Positions 53,246 to 62,097 of a DNA stretch of 64,000 bases are shown here, piece by piece. Each line of letters opens with the position of its first letter. Position 1 is the stretch's first letter. The position numbers and the translations under genes were made by a program. The notes beneath the pieces were generated by a model that did no database searches, had not been told where the DNA came from, and saw nothing but the letters and a program-made list of their open reading frames with translations. Origin of the DNA: Saccharicrinis aurantiacus. GTDB lineage: Bacteria; Bacteroidota; Bacteroidia; Bacteroidales; Marinilabiliaceae. The DNA lies in NCBI RefSeq assembly GCF_001660705.2, contig NZ_LYBV02000020.1, positions 1 to 64,000 of the forward strand. Direction: 5' to 3'.

Positions 53246-53734
53246 ATGTCGGTAAATAAAGTAATCCTAGTAGGGAATGTGGGTAAAGACCCTGAAGTTA
53301 GATATTTTGAAAATGACAGAGCTGTTGCTAATTTTCCGATAGCAACTACAGAGCGTGGTTTTAAAACGGCATCAGGGCAAGAGGTTCCTGAAAGAACAGA
53401 ATGGCATAATGTTGTTATTTGGGGTGGATTAGCAAAAGTAGCCGAAAACTACGTTAGAAAGGGTACTCAAATTTATGTTGAGGGAAAACTCCGTACACGT
53501 TCGTGGGATGATAAAGATGGAAACAAAAGATATACAACAGAAGTTTATGTTGATAACCTACAGTTATTAGGAAGAAAATCAGATAATCCGGGTGGAAATA
53601 CGCAAGTCTCAACAGGATCTCAAGGATATAAAGAGCCTACTATTACGGAGCCTCCACAAGCTGGATTTACATCTAATACACCTAACGAACAATCTTTTAA
53701 TGACTCGGATGAAACCGATGATTTACCTTTTTAA
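53246..53734 (+). CDS. ssb: Single-stranded DNA-binding protein
   Basis: A 162-residue SSB: OB fold (about 1-110; MSVNKVILVGNVGKDPEVRY, TEWHNVVIWGGLAKVAENYV, GKLRTRSWDDKDGNKRYTTE), a Gly/Gln/Thr-rich linker and the acidic tip DDLPF that binds partner proteins. It binds ssDNA in replication and repair. It lies between mutY and gldE and has its own -7 element. Confidence 0.95.
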   Translation: MSVNKVILVGNVGKDPEVRYFENDRAVANFPIATTERGFKTASGQEVPERTEWHNVVIWGGLAKVAENYVRKGTQIYVEGKLRTRSWDDKDGNKRYTTEVYVDNLQLLGRKSDNPGGNTQVSTGSQGYKEPTITEPPQAGFTSNTPNEQSFNDSDETDDLPF

Positions 53735-53768
53735 TGTTTAACTTAGCCAATTAATTTTAACTACAGTA

Positions 53769-55094
53769 TTGATTTACTCACATATAAATACAACAATTTT
53801 AGCTATTGAGTTATTGCCCCTAACCACTGGTGTAATGACTGCTATAGTAGCGCTTTTTATTTTGCTTTTATTGTCAGGTATGCTATCTGGTTCAGAAGTA
53901 GCGTTTTTCTCACTAACACCAAGTGATTTACACAATATTGAAGATGGAGAAAATAAGAGTGCAGCATTAATTCAACAGCATTTAAACGATCCCGAAACTT
54001 TATTGGCGACTATATTGATAGGCAATAACTTTGTAAATGTAGGTATTGTAATATTATCAGCCTTTATTTCTAATTCATTAATAAGCTTCGGTGAAACAGC
54101 TTGGGTTAAGTTTGCCATCGAACTTGTTGGAATTACGAGTTTAATATTATTCTTTGGTGAGATTTTCCCCAAGGTTTATGCCAGCAGATTTGCAGTTAGG
54201 TTTGCGGAGTTTATGGCTTATCCATTGACTTTATTAAAAACTCTTTTTCGACCATTTAGTTATATTTTGGTAAAATCATCAGGCTTTGTAAATAGGCGCG
54301 TTGCTAAAAAACAAAGCTCTATATCAATGGATGATATCTCACATGCTTTGGAGTTAACAAGTAAGGAAATTACTGACGAAAAAGATATACTAGAAAGTAT
54401 CGTAAAGTTTGGTAATATTAGTGCTGCTGAAATTGCTACTCCTAGGGTAAATGTTGTTGATGTTGAAATATCGAGTTTATTTACCAAAGTGCTTGAGATT
54501 ATTGTTGAATCAGGCTTTAGCCGTATTCCAATATTCGAAAATACTCCAGATAATGTAAAAGGTGTTTTATACGTAAAAGATGTATTGCCTTATTTAGAGA
54601 AAGGCGATGATTTTAATTGGCAAGAACTCATCCGAGAACCTTATTTTATTCCAGAAACAAAAAAAATAAACGATTTACTAGAAGAATTCAAACTTAATAA
54701 AATTCATATGGCCATTGTGGTTGATGAATATGGAGGTACTTCTGGGATTGTTAGTTTAGAGGATATATTAGAAGAGATTGTTGGCGAAATATCTGATGAG
54801 CAAGATGATGAGGAAGCTACTTATACTATTCTGCCGGATGGAACCATTCTATTTGAAGGACAAACCTTACTAAACGATTTTCATAAGGTAACTAATATCG
54901 ATGAGGATTATTTTGATGAAGTAAAAGGAGAAGCAGAAACCTTGGCGGGATTATTACTGGAACTGAAAGGAGAGATACCTGATAAAACAGAGATCATCAA
55001 ATATAAAAAATGTGAGTTTACGATTGTCGATGTTGATTCACGTAGAATTATTCAAATTAAATTTGAGGAAAAACGAATCGGACGTGTTCGTTAA
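53769..55094 (+). CDS. gldE: GldE, CBS/CorC-type membrane protein
   Basis: A protein of about 441 residues with a CNNM (DUF21) membrane domain (four helices within about 20-190; [19 protein letters not shown]), two CBS domains (about 205-330; [40 protein letters not shown]) and a CorC_HlyC domain (about 345-435). It is the gliding-motility-associated paralogue GldE by its place directly before gldD. The first codon of the frame is TTG; an ATG at 53835 just before the first helix is the alternative. GldE is reported to support GldD function. Confidence 0.9.
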   Translation: MIYSHINTTILAIELLPLTTGVMTAIVALFILLLLSGMLSGSEVAFFSLTPSDLHNIEDGENKSAALIQQHLNDPETLLATILIGNNFVNVGIVILSAFISNSLISFGETAWVKFAIELVGITSLILFFGEIFPKVYASRFAVRFAEFMAYPLTLLKTLFRPFSYILVKSSGFVNRRVAKKQSSISMDDISHALELTSKEITDEKDILESIVKFGNISAAEIATPRVNVVDVEISSLFTKVLEIIVESGFSRIPIFENTPDNVKGVLYVKDVLPYLEKGDDFNWQELIREPYFIPETKKINDLLEEFKLNKIHMAIVVDEYGGTSGIVSLEDILEEIVGEISDEQDDEEATYTILPDGTILFEGQTLLNDFHKVTNIDEDYFDEVKGEAETLAGLLLELKGEIPDKTEIIKYKKCEFTIVDVDSRRIIQIKFEEKRIGRVR

Positions 55095-55118
55095 ACAATT
55101 GCCTTAAAAAGCTATATA

Positions 55119-55703
55119 ATGAAAGGGAAATTAAATAAACAGCTAGGCTTAATTATAGCTTTAATTATAATAATCACTGCTTGTACACATTCAACAACCC
55201 CAAAACCACGTGGATACTTCCGAATCACTTTTCCTGAACACGAGTATTCATTATATCAAGATGGTAAACCCTATACGTTTGAAGCTTCAAAACATGCTAA
55301 TGTAATAGCGGACCCGTCTCCACATGCAGAGCAATACTGGTTAAATATTCGTTACCCACAGCACAAAGGCGTAATTCATTTCAGTTACAAGCCCGTTGAA
55401 GATAATCTTGCTGTGATACTTGAAGATAGTAGGGGATTAGCCTATAAACATTCCATTAAAGCAGATGCCATTGGAGAACGTGTTTTTGCTTCAGATGAAA
55501 ACAAAACCTATGGTATTTTATATGATATTAAAGGAGATGCAGCTTCATCTTTACAGTTCTTTTTAACGGATAGTGTAAAGCACTTTGTACGTGGATCCTT
55601 ATATTTCGATGTTATTCCTAACAAAGATTCATTGGCTCCAGTTGTTGATTTTATAAAAGAGGATGTAATGCACTTAATGGAAACATTAAAGTGGGAAGAT
55701 TAA
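55119..55703 (+). CDS. gldD: Gliding motility lipoprotein GldD
   Basis: A 194-residue lipoprotein with lipobox IIITAC (Cys at about 22). The mature part has the GldD signature PRGYFRITFPEHEY, YWLNIRYP, GVIHFSYKP and a C-terminal FFLTDSVKHFVRGSLYF. It is essential for gliding and T9SS activity in Flavobacterium johnsoniae. It follows gldE by 24 nt. Presence of gldD does not by itself prove gliding, since non-gliding Bacteroidota also keep it. Confidence 0.93.
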   Translation: MKGKLNKQLGLIIALIIIITACTHSTTPKPRGYFRITFPEHEYSLYQDGKPYTFEASKHANVIADPSPHAEQYWLNIRYPQHKGVIHFSYKPVEDNLAVILEDSRGLAYKHSIKADAIGERVFASDENKTYGILYDIKGDAASSLQFFLTDSVKHFVRGSLYFDVIPNKDSLAPVVDFIKEDVMHLMETLKWED

Positions 55704-55716
55704 AGACTTTATAATC

Positions 55717-56343
55717 ATGCCTCCAATTAATACTATAAATCACAATAACGGTTTTGTAAAGGTTTGGAAGATTGAAGAAACGGTTGATGAAATATTAGCA
55801 GAACTTCAAGTTTCAGATGATGATTTGCAAAAAGTAAATTCGTTTAAGCTTGTTAAGCGAAAGCTTGAGTTTCTCTGCACACGTTGTCTTATAAGCGAAG
55901 TTATCGGTGTATATCCAAAAATAAGCTATTTAGAATCGGGTAAGCCAATACTTGAGAATAGTGATTATACCATAAGTATTAGTCATACTAATGGCTTTGT
56001 TGCTGTTGCTTTTACCACAAATGGTGTTCCGGGTGTAGATATCGAATACCCTTCTGATAGAGTGATGAAAATAGCACAACGATTTATTTCAGCAGATGAG
56101 GATCTATTTATTCCTGTTGCAGATAGCAATAAATACTACTCCTTAATATGGTGTATTAAAGAGGCTTTGTATAAGCTATTAGATACAGAAGGTGTAATTT
56201 TCAATGAAGACTTACTTTGTAAACCATTTGTAATTAGCAATCAAGGTATAGTTAATACTTCTGTTTTTGTAAATGATAGTACAGAATATATAAATATTCA
56301 CTACTTAATCACTCCTGAATATTATTTGGCTTATAAGGTTTAG
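55717..56343 (+). CDS. 4'-phosphopantetheinyl transferase (Sfp type)
   Basis: A 208-residue protein with the Sfp/AcpS superfamily motifs: SISHTNGFVAVA, GVDIEYPSDR (magnesium-binding Asp and Glu) and IWCIKEALYKL (WxxKEA). It transfers phosphopantetheine from CoA to a carrier protein. No carrier-protein or polyketide gene is in the window, so it probably serves fatty-acid synthesis or a distant pathway. It starts 13 nt after gldD, in the usual Bacteroidota order. Confidence 0.9.
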   Translation: MPPINTINHNNGFVKVWKIEETVDEILAELQVSDDDLQKVNSFKLVKRKLEFLCTRCLISEVIGVYPKISYLESGKPILENSDYTISISHTNGFVAVAFTTNGVPGVDIEYPSDRVMKIAQRFISADEDLFIPVADSNKYYSLIWCIKEALYKLLDTEGVIFNEDLLCKPFVISNQGIVNTSVFVNDSTEYINIHYLITPEYYLAYKV

Positions 56344-56402
56344 CATTGTTTATTATGCGAACTCTAGCTAGCTTTACCCATACGCATATCAATACAAAAA
56401 GA

Positions 56403-57134
56403 ATGATACTTGAGTTAATTAAAGATAAGCAGAAAGCAGGTAAGAAATTACTTGCCATGCTCATTGACCCTGAAAAATATCCTCAGAATAACCTAATTAA
56501 AGTAATAACTGCAATAGAATCGGCTATGCCAGACCTTATATTGGTGGGAGGTAGTTTAGTTTCGGTGAAGACAGATAAGGTAATTAAATCTCTTAAGCAA
56601 CACCTTGATATCCCAGTAGTGCTTTTTCCAGGAAGTTTATTACAGGTTACCCCTGAGGCAGATGCTTTGCTTTTTATATCGCTTATTTCAGGGCGTAACT
56701 CAGATTTATTAATAGGCAACCATGTTGTAGTTGCTCCTTTTCTAAAAGAATCTAATTTAGAAGTGCTTAGTACGGGGTATATCCTTGTTGAAAGCGGTAA
56801 AAGAACTTCAGTTGAATACATGAGTCAAACGGCTCCTATACCTGCTGATAAATCAGATATTGCTGCCGCAACCGCTATTGCCGGAGAAATGTTAGGGCAT
56901 AAACTAATTTATCTTGAAGGAGGGAGTGGAGCAGAGGTGCCGATTCCGCAAGAATTGATACAAAAAGTGAAGCTTAGTATTGACATTCCTCTTATAGTAG
57001 GAGGGGGTTTAAATACCGCAGAAAAAGTAAAAAATGCATGCGACGCTGGAGCAGATGTTATTGTTGTTGGAAATGCATTTGAAAAGGATATTTCTTTACT
57101 ATCCGAATTTCGAAAAATTATTAAGTCTTATTAG
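56403..57134 (+). CDS. Geranylgeranylglyceryl phosphate synthase-like
   Basis: A TIM-barrel prenyltransferase of about 243 residues of the GGGP/PcrB family, group II. Motifs: LLAMLIDPEKY near the N-terminus, LILVGGSLVS, VVLFPGSLLQVTPEADALLF, IYLEGGSGAEVPIP, LIVGGGLNTAEKV and VVGNAFEKD. It joins a polyprenyl diphosphate to sn-glycerol-1-phosphate, a reaction best known from archaeal lipids; Bacteroidota members are active, but their product's role is unclear. The family start is the ATG at 56403; a TTG at 56346 and an ATG at 56355 are upstream in frame. It is the last gene of the gld-linked run. Confidence 0.88.
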   Translation: MILELIKDKQKAGKKLLAMLIDPEKYPQNNLIKVITAIESAMPDLILVGGSLVSVKTDKVIKSLKQHLDIPVVLFPGSLLQVTPEADALLFISLISGRNSDLLIGNHVVVAPFLKESNLEVLSTGYILVESGKRTSVEYMSQTAPIPADKSDIAAATAIAGEMLGHKLIYLEGGSGAEVPIPQELIQKVKLSIDIPLIVGGGLNTAEKVKNACDAGADVIVVGNAFEKDISLLSEFRKIIKSY

Positions 57135-57217
57135 GGTTTTATAATGGTCAAACTATCAGATAATTGAGGGTGTGTAAAGTGAATAATAAATTTTTTGTAC
57201 TTTTTTGTTTTTTTTTA

Positions 57218-57246
57218 TTGATATACAACTTTTAATCATACATTTG
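57218..57246 (+). promoter_or_regulatory. Promoter of the cold-shock protein gene
   Basis: TTG at 57218-57220, 18 nt, then TACATTTG at 57239-57246, a full match to the Bacteroidota consensus. Transcription should begin near 57254, giving a leader of only about 20 nt. Confidence 0.7.
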
Positions 57247-57274
57247 TAATAGTTAGTTTTTATTTACATTTATT

Positions 57275-57466
57275 ATGAAAGAAGGAAAAGTAAAATTTTT
57301 TAATGAATCAAAAGGTTTTGGTTTTATTAAAGACAATGAATCAGACAACGAGTATTTCGTTCACGTAACTGGTCTAATCGATGAAATCAAAGAGGACGAC
57401 GACGTTACTTTTGAATTAAAAGAAGGAAAAAAAGGATTAAATGCGGTTAACGTAAAGTTAGCATAG
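57275..57466 (+). CDS. Cold-shock-domain protein
   Basis: A 63-residue CspA-family RNA chaperone. RNP1 is KGFGFI (13-18) and RNP2 is YFVHV (27-31), with Tyr in place of the usual first Phe. The 5' leader is short, unlike that of enterobacterial cspA, so thermosensor control by a long leader is unlikely. It has its own promoter and terminator. Confidence 0.92.
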   Translation: MKEGKVKFFNESKGFGFIKDNESDNEYFVHVTGLIDEIKEDDDVTFELKEGKKGLNAVNVKLA

Positions 57467-57506
57467 ATTAAGATATTTCGATATATAATTTATATTACGC
57501 AAATCC

Positions 57507-57545
57507 AAGCCCTCACATTTATAATGTGAGGGCTTTTGTTTTTTA
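57507..57545 (+). terminator. Intrinsic terminator of the cold-shock gene
   Basis: A perfect 13-bp stem (57507-57519 with 57523-57535), 3-nt loop and a T-rich tail to 57545. Confidence 0.88.
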
Positions 57546-57668
57546 TAGGTAATCGAAATGTATTATTCATAGATGTTATTGGTCAATAAGTTAACTTCAA
57601 TCAATTAGGACTTGAAATACAAATAAAATATCCCTAAATTGGATTAATACTACTTAATAATCACTACT

Positions 57669-58622
57669 ATGAATAAATGTAAATTATTGCTATTAACAGT
57701 TGTATTAGGGGCATTTATGACCTTACATGCTCAAAATCTTGAAGATTTTATATCAAAGTATACTTCAGAGAATGGGCAAAAATATATGCAGCCCTTTGCT
57801 GATGCTTTCTCCGCTAATCTTAATAGTGGACTGTACCATAATTCGAGTATTGAGAAATGGGGTTTCCAAATGTATATAGGAGTTGTTGCTCAATCAGCAA
57901 TTATTCCTACCAAATCAAAGTATTTTATGGCCAAATATGACGATCCATCTTCAGGACTATCAGGTGAGATTGAAGCGCCAACTGTTTTTGGACCTGCTGA
58001 AGGACCTACTGTGACACACCCGGATAATGGATTAAGTTATGTTCTCCCAGGAGGATTTGATGTAGATCATATGCCCTTACTGATGCCACAACTCACCATA
58101 GGGTCGGTATATGGTACAGACTTAACAATTCGTTATACCAAAATGAATATTGAAGATGCAGGTGAGTTAGATGTATTTGGTTGGGGAATTAGGCATAGTA
58201 TTAATAATTATCTCGATAGTATTCCTGTTGATATAGCAATTGGTTATTACAATCAATATTTTAAAGTAGGGGAGTATCTTGATGCAAGTTCTAATATCAT
58301 TAGTTTGCAGTGTAGTTACAATACCTCGTTTGTTACTTTTTATGGAGGTTTATCTTATGAAACAGGAAAGGTAAAGGTTCAATACGATTATAGTGGAATA
58401 GAACCAGAAGTGAATTCTGAGTCTACAGAACCTGGAGATAAGGTGGAATTTGATATGGATGCAGCTAATACCATTAGAGCAACACTTGGTATAACCTTAA
58501 ATATGGGGCCTTTTAAAGTTAATGGAGATTATAATTTTGCTAAACAGAATACTGTTAACGTAGGAATAGGGTTTGGAATAAATGAACGGGAAAGATATAG
58601 GAAATCTAAGGAATTAAAATAA
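57669..58622 (+). CDS. DUF6588-type outer-membrane protein
   Basis: A 317-residue protein with a signal peptide (1-21, ending LHAQ), then a long series of amphipathic beta-strands (GFQMYIGVVAQSA, LTIRYTKMNI, VDIAIGYYNQYF, VTFYGGLSYETGKVKV, KVNGDYNFAKQNTVNVGIGF), which suggests a beta-barrel. The opening NLEDFISKYTSENGQKYMQPFADAFSANLNSGLYH is like the DUF6588 family. The role is unknown. A lipoprotein gene follows 63 nt downstream. Confidence 0.7.
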   Translation: MNKCKLLLLTVVLGAFMTLHAQNLEDFISKYTSENGQKYMQPFADAFSANLNSGLYHNSSIEKWGFQMYIGVVAQSAIIPTKSKYFMAKYDDPSSGLSGEIEAPTVFGPAEGPTVTHPDNGLSYVLPGGFDVDHMPLLMPQLTIGSVYGTDLTIRYTKMNIEDAGELDVFGWGIRHSINNYLDSIPVDIAIGYYNQYFKVGEYLDASSNIISLQCSYNTSFVTFYGGLSYETGKVKVQYDYSGIEPEVNSESTEPGDKVEFDMDAANTIRATLGITLNMGPFKVNGDYNFAKQNTVNVGIGFGINERERYRKSKELK

Positions 58623-58685
58623 CTCCCGATTTTCACGGGGGTAAGTATAATTAGTTGAGTTAAATAATTTGTAAAATATAATGCA

Positions 58686-59252
58686 ATGAAAAAGTTAGTA
58701 AACTTATTTATAATTTCCATCCTTTTAATTGCTTGTGATGAAAAGGAGATAAAGCTATACCCAACAATTGAGCATGACGCAACAATTATAGTTGCAGATA
58801 ACGGAAACTTTGAAAAACAAGCTATAATTTATGCTAGTACTATTAATGAAAGTATTCAAGATTTGGAGTTTGAAGATGCAGGAATAGAAGATGTTTACAT
58901 TGAAGGTGTATGGATTAACGTAAAAACACTAGGTATGAATGAGGCTGATACAATAGCATTAGATCTTACGATTAAAGAAGACAATCAGCTTAAGTACTTA
59001 TTAGATAATTATGAATTAGTTATTCCAGATGATGAGGAAGAAATATTTCTACCCGACTACCTTCAAAAAGAAGGGGTGGATGCATTACATAATTTATTGA
59101 AGGATATTGTGGTGAGCGGTGCCGCAGATACAGATATTGAATTTCTGGCAATGGGCAAAGCAAGTCCTGAGGATAGTTATATTAATGTAGAATTAGAGAT
59201 TCATATTAAGGGAACTGTAGTTTTCTCGCAAACAATTGGATTAGAGGAATAG
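58686..59252 (+). CDS. Acidic lipoprotein, function unknown
   Basis: A 188-residue lipoprotein with lipobox LLIAC (Cys at about 17). The residues after Cys are Asp-Glu-Lys-Glu, an acidic stretch like the export signal that sends Bacteroidota lipoproteins to the cell surface. The mature protein is very acidic and beta-rich, with a Glu/Asp run VIPDDEEEIFLPD in the middle. I do not recognise it. It follows the DUF6588 gene and may be co-transcribed. Confidence 0.65.
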   Translation: MKKLVNLFIISILLIACDEKEIKLYPTIEHDATIIVADNGNFEKQAIIYASTINESIQDLEFEDAGIEDVYIEGVWINVKTLGMNEADTIALDLTIKEDNQLKYLLDNYELVIPDDEEEIFLPDYLQKEGVDALHNLLKDIVVSGAADTDIEFLAMGKASPEDSYINVELEIHIKGTVVFSQTIGLEE

Positions 59253-59327
59253 TCTCTGATATTGAGTATTGTCAAGTGTAAGTGATTCATTTGCAGGATT
59301 AGGTTTAATCTAAGTAATTCGAATATT

Positions 59328-59477
59328 ATGATTTTAGGTGTATCTGAATGGCTAAGTGGTAAATTGGGTTGGAATGTTAAAGGCATACGTATTGCATTTA
59401 TTTTATCGGTATTAATTTTCGGAGCAGGAATTGGCTTGTACCTAATGCTTTGGATTGTTAAGATGTTTTCGAAGTAG
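59328..59477 (+). CDS. 49-residue PspC-like membrane protein
   Basis: A short frame from ATG 59328 to TAG 59475-59477. The product has GVSEWLSGKLGWNVKGIRIA followed by one hydrophobic helix with Gly-Ala-Gly-Ile-Gly and LYLMLW. This is the core of the PspC domain, as in R-I-x-G-V-x-x-x-L-x-x-x-x. It is shorter than usual PspC proteins (60-70 residues) but complete in frame, 75 nt after the lipoprotein gene. Confidence 0.6.
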   Translation: MILGVSEWLSGKLGWNVKGIRIAFILSVLIFGAGIGLYLMLWIVKMFSK

Positions 59478-59606
59478 TGCTCTTGCAGGATCAATACAGC
59501 CTAAATTAATTGTATATCATTACCAATAATTCCATGGCAAATCTATTTTTATCAAAATAAGTTATGGATAAAGATTGCGGATATAAAAAATATTCGTATA
59601 TTGCGG

Positions 59607-59668
59607 TGGGTTAGGTTTGGTTAAAGATTGAAAAGCTGCTATCGTTCTCACGATAGTGGCTTTTCTTA
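59607..59668 (+). ncRNA. Candidate small RNA, copy 1 of a three-member family
   Basis: A promoter is visible: TTG at 59575-59577, 19 nt, TATATTG at 59597-59603, giving a start near 59607. The RNA would begin GGG, contain GTTAGGTTTGGTTAA (59610-59624), then AGATTG, then a 14-bp terminator hairpin (59631-59644 with 59651-59664) and a T-rich tail. Over 50 nt are nearly identical to copy 2 at 60567. Base pair A641-T654 here is G-C in copy 2. Confidence 0.6.
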
Positions 59669-59712
59669 TTTTATACCCATCAGTGAAAATAGGTTCATTA
59701 GCAATAGTTTTG

Positions 59713-60336
59713 TTAAAACTTAATTTTAGCCTTAAATATATTTGAGTGACTCGCCTGTTGAATATATAGCTCTCTATCAACACCATGTATGCCAAGGTCT
59801 TCTGCTTTATCTTCTTTGCGTAAATATCTTTTTGATTCCTTAACAAGTTGTTTTCTTTCTTCTTCAGTCATCCTATATTCTGGAGCCTTTTGATTAGCAG
59901 TAGTAGTGGATAATAATATCTGATTTTGATTAAGGGTATCTGATACATTTAGATTTGAATAATAGAGTATCAGTTTTTCTATATTTTGCTTATACTGATT
60001 TAGAATGGTTGAATCTATTGATAAGTCATATGCTCCTTTATATTTTTCAATAATATTCACCTTAAGAGCTGAATCCTGATAACAGATAACTCCTTGTACA
60101 TAACAAGAATCACTTATTTCAGGGAAGAGATAGAAAGCGACTTTCTCAGTATAGCTAATAGTATCTCCAATTAGTGGGTGCAGTTGAACGGGTTTCTGCG
60201 AATTTGCGCTATTGCTTACACATAATAATGAAACGAATAACGATAATTTTAAAAATAGATGCTTACGCGGATAATTGCAAATTTTGTGTGACACATTGAA
60301 AAAGCGCCTATCTTTTCTTGTTTCGTTGATTTTCAT
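59713..60336 (-). CDS. Hypothetical secreted protein
   Basis: A 207-residue protein whose hydrophobic segment (about 27-45) ends SNSANSQ, as a signal peptide would, but is preceded by an unusually long basic stretch. The rest is polar and helical, with a Lys/Glu-rich region MTEEERKQLVKESKRYLRKE near 155-175 and a conserved-looking GIHGVDRELYIQQ end. I do not recognise the family. It lies between the two near-identical small-RNA units and is opposite to them in direction. Confidence 0.6.
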   Translation of the reverse strand: MKINETRKDRRFFNVSHKICNYPRKHLFLKLSLFVSLLCVSNSANSQKPVQLHPLIGDTISYTEKVAFYLFPEISDSCYVQGVICYQDSALKVNIIEKYKGAYDLSIDSTILNQYKQNIEKLILYYSNLNVSDTLNQNQILLSTTTANQKAPEYRMTEEERKQLVKESKRYLRKEDKAEDLGIHGVDRELYIQQASHSNIFKAKIKF

Positions 60337-60555
60337 AATGTTTGATGTTTAGGTTTTAGGGGATTTGTATAAAAAAATATTACCACATCAAAAGTATTAA
60401 TATTATGTACGTAATCAAATTATGAGATTTTATTAAATAAAGTATCAATACACAAGTTCCAATATGATTTAAAGCTTGGTTTGTTCCAGCGTTATAATTA
60501 AATCAGCAGGCCTGATTTTTTTCGCTTATATATGTTACTATCTAGATTTTTTTAC

Positions 60556-60563
60556 TATATTTG
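60556..60563 (+). promoter_or_regulatory. -7 element of small-RNA copy 2
   Basis: TATATTTG, an exact match to TAnnTTTG, 6 nt before the conserved GTTAGGTTTGGTTAA. No coding gene lies downstream on this strand, so the promoter serves the small RNA. The -33 region lacks a clear TTG. Confidence 0.6.
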
Positions 60564-60566
60564 TGT

Positions 60567-60627
60567 GGGTTAGGTTTGGTTAAAGATTGAAAAGCCGCTG
60601 TCGTTCTTATGACAGTGGCTTTTTTTA
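60567..60627 (+). ncRNA. Candidate small RNA, copy 2 of a three-member family
   Basis: Starts about 4 nt after TATATTTG; contains GTTAGGTTTGGTTAA (60569-60583), AGATTG, then a terminator hairpin (60590-60603 with 60610-60623) and T run. Against copy 1 the hairpin shows one compensatory change (A-U to G-C) and two changes that keep pairing (U-G to C-G, G-C to G-U), as expected for a conserved RNA structure. Confidence 0.65.
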
Positions 60628-60888
60628 CTTGGATCCTTTAATAAAAGAGTTTAGACTTATTACGAACCCTCAGAGTATGGGGTACAAGTGAGTTAACACG
60701 AGATTTTTATGCTTATATGAGGCATTAATTTGTTAAATAGCACATGTCTGTTTTTGAGGTAATTAACTCTATTAAACTAAACAAATCCCTTTCGGAGAGG
60801 TTATCTAAGAAGAATAACTGAAGTTATCTTGTCTTTCAATCGAATATATTTTAAGAATTTTAGTATGTGTATTAAAGATACTATCCTC

Positions 60889-61743
60889 TTAAGATTGTCC
60901 GAGGTGGTGTCTGCAATAACCACTAGTATTATTGGTTTTAGATTTGCAGCGGTTGCCTGTGCTCTTGGCAATGCCTTTACATTGCATGGTTGATGTTTTT
61001 TTCTTTACTGTTTTGGATTCTGTTGTGTTAGATTTACGTTGCCAATCGTCGATATTGCCTAACTGACTTTCAAGTTGTACTTCTAAGGTGTCATCTAACT
61101 GAGAGAAGAAATTGATACCAGTTAAGGTTTCAATGCTGTCTACTGAGATAATGAATTGAGTAAGTTCTTTGTCTGATTTTTGGTTAGGTAACACAAAGCC
61201 TATCATTTTTTGTGTTGATGGTTGATATATTACTTTGTAATAGTGACTAGGTACAGTTACTTTATTTGCACCAATACTTCCTTTGTTGTCTTTAAATATT
61301 GGCCCTGATACAACATGGGTTTTAGTGTTCCATCCCCACTCTCTTACTAATACTTCTAGGTTTTTCCAAATACCCCTATTAAAATTGGGTTCTTGAGGGC
61401 TTATATTGGACATGAAGAATGTTTCGCTCATAGAAGTGTGGTTTAACTTCATGGTTGCAGCTGGACATAGATGACCACGGTCGTATCCTGAGTTTTTATA
61501 GTCAGCCAATGTAGCTGATTTTGTGGATACTTTTGGGTCGGGTCTGAAATCATCAGTCCGTGTTTCATTGCCTGCATGGATTGTATAATATACCCATTCG
61601 GCTTGTTCGTGGGCTTCAATATATGAAAGTGAGTAATATTGGTGTTCTATTAGTTCTCCGTTAGAGGAGGGATGATATTGCGCAAAAAGAATAAAGGAGT
61701 AAAGGCTTAATACAATGGATAGAATATACTTTCTCATAAACAT
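60889..61743 (-). CDS. Secreted DNA/RNA non-specific endonuclease (NUC1 type)
   Basis: A 284-residue nuclease: signal peptide (about 1-21, ending LFAQ), the beta-beta-alpha metal motif YDRGHLCPAA (DRGH at 88-91, His91 catalytic), the metal-binding Asn in NISPQEPNFNRGIW, and VVSGPIF. It degrades DNA and RNA outside the cytoplasm. After residue 235 comes a Lys/Thr-rich linker and a small Cys/His module, CKGIAKSTGNRC then YCRHH, resembling a zinc-binding element (DUF5763-like) seen in other Bacteroidota nucleases. An ATG at 61737 is an equally good start. Confidence 0.88.
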   Translation of the reverse strand: MFMRKYILSIVLSLYSFILFAQYHPSSNGELIEHQYYSLSYIEAHEQAEWVYYTIHAGNETRTDDFRPDPKVSTKSATLADYKNSGYDRGHLCPAATMKLNHTSMSETFFMSNISPQEPNFNRGIWKNLEVLVREWGWNTKTHVVSGPIFKDNKGSIGANKVTVPSHYYKVIYQPSTQKMIGFVLPNQKSDKELTQFIISVDSIETLTGINFFSQLDDTLEVQLESQLGNIDDWQRKSNTTESKTVKKKTSTMQCKGIAKSTGNRCKSKTNNTSGYCRHHLGQS

Positions 61744-62074
61744 AACTTTTAGAATTGTGTTATGAAGAGTTATGTTTGTATTTCATAGTGTGTTTAGGAA
61801 CCGCGAAAGTAACAGAATTATTGGAAGGGGGTGCTGTTGTTTGTCATGATGGTGGTTTGTATCTAGCACTCAAGTATGAGGTGAAGTGTTCTGAGGTTTT
61901 TGTGTAGATTTTTTCTTAATGGATATATTACTCTAGGTAGTAATTCGATGTTTTTATGATTAAACTTAATAAATATTATTGATGAAGCGTGTTGTGGTTT
62001 GAAACTAGTTTACCAACAGTTTGGTGGTTTAGCACTGAGGCTGAAGTGGTTTGTGGTTTTAAGATTTGTAAAAA

Positions 62075-62097
62075 GTAGCCCCAACAGGACTCGAACC
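62075..62097 (-). other. tRNA 3'-end fragment, probable attachment site
   Basis: Read on the minus strand, this is GG-TTCGAGT-CCTGT-TGGGGCT-A: half a T arm, the acceptor 3' strand and the discriminator base of a tRNA. The 5' part that would complete the T stem (ACAGG) and the rest of the tRNA is missing. Such fragments are left at the far end of elements that integrate into tRNA genes. By its direction the element should lie at higher coordinates. Confidence 0.6.

Noticed and set aside
59562-59846. 94-codon minus-strand frame overlapping small-RNA copy 1
   Set aside because: It is a shifted frame of the secreted-protein gene that then runs through the RNA terminator. The true gene ends at 59713.
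61800-62070. Degenerate TAGCACT and GTGGTTT repeats near the element edge
   Set aside because: The matches are short and irregular. I could not define a unit or period.
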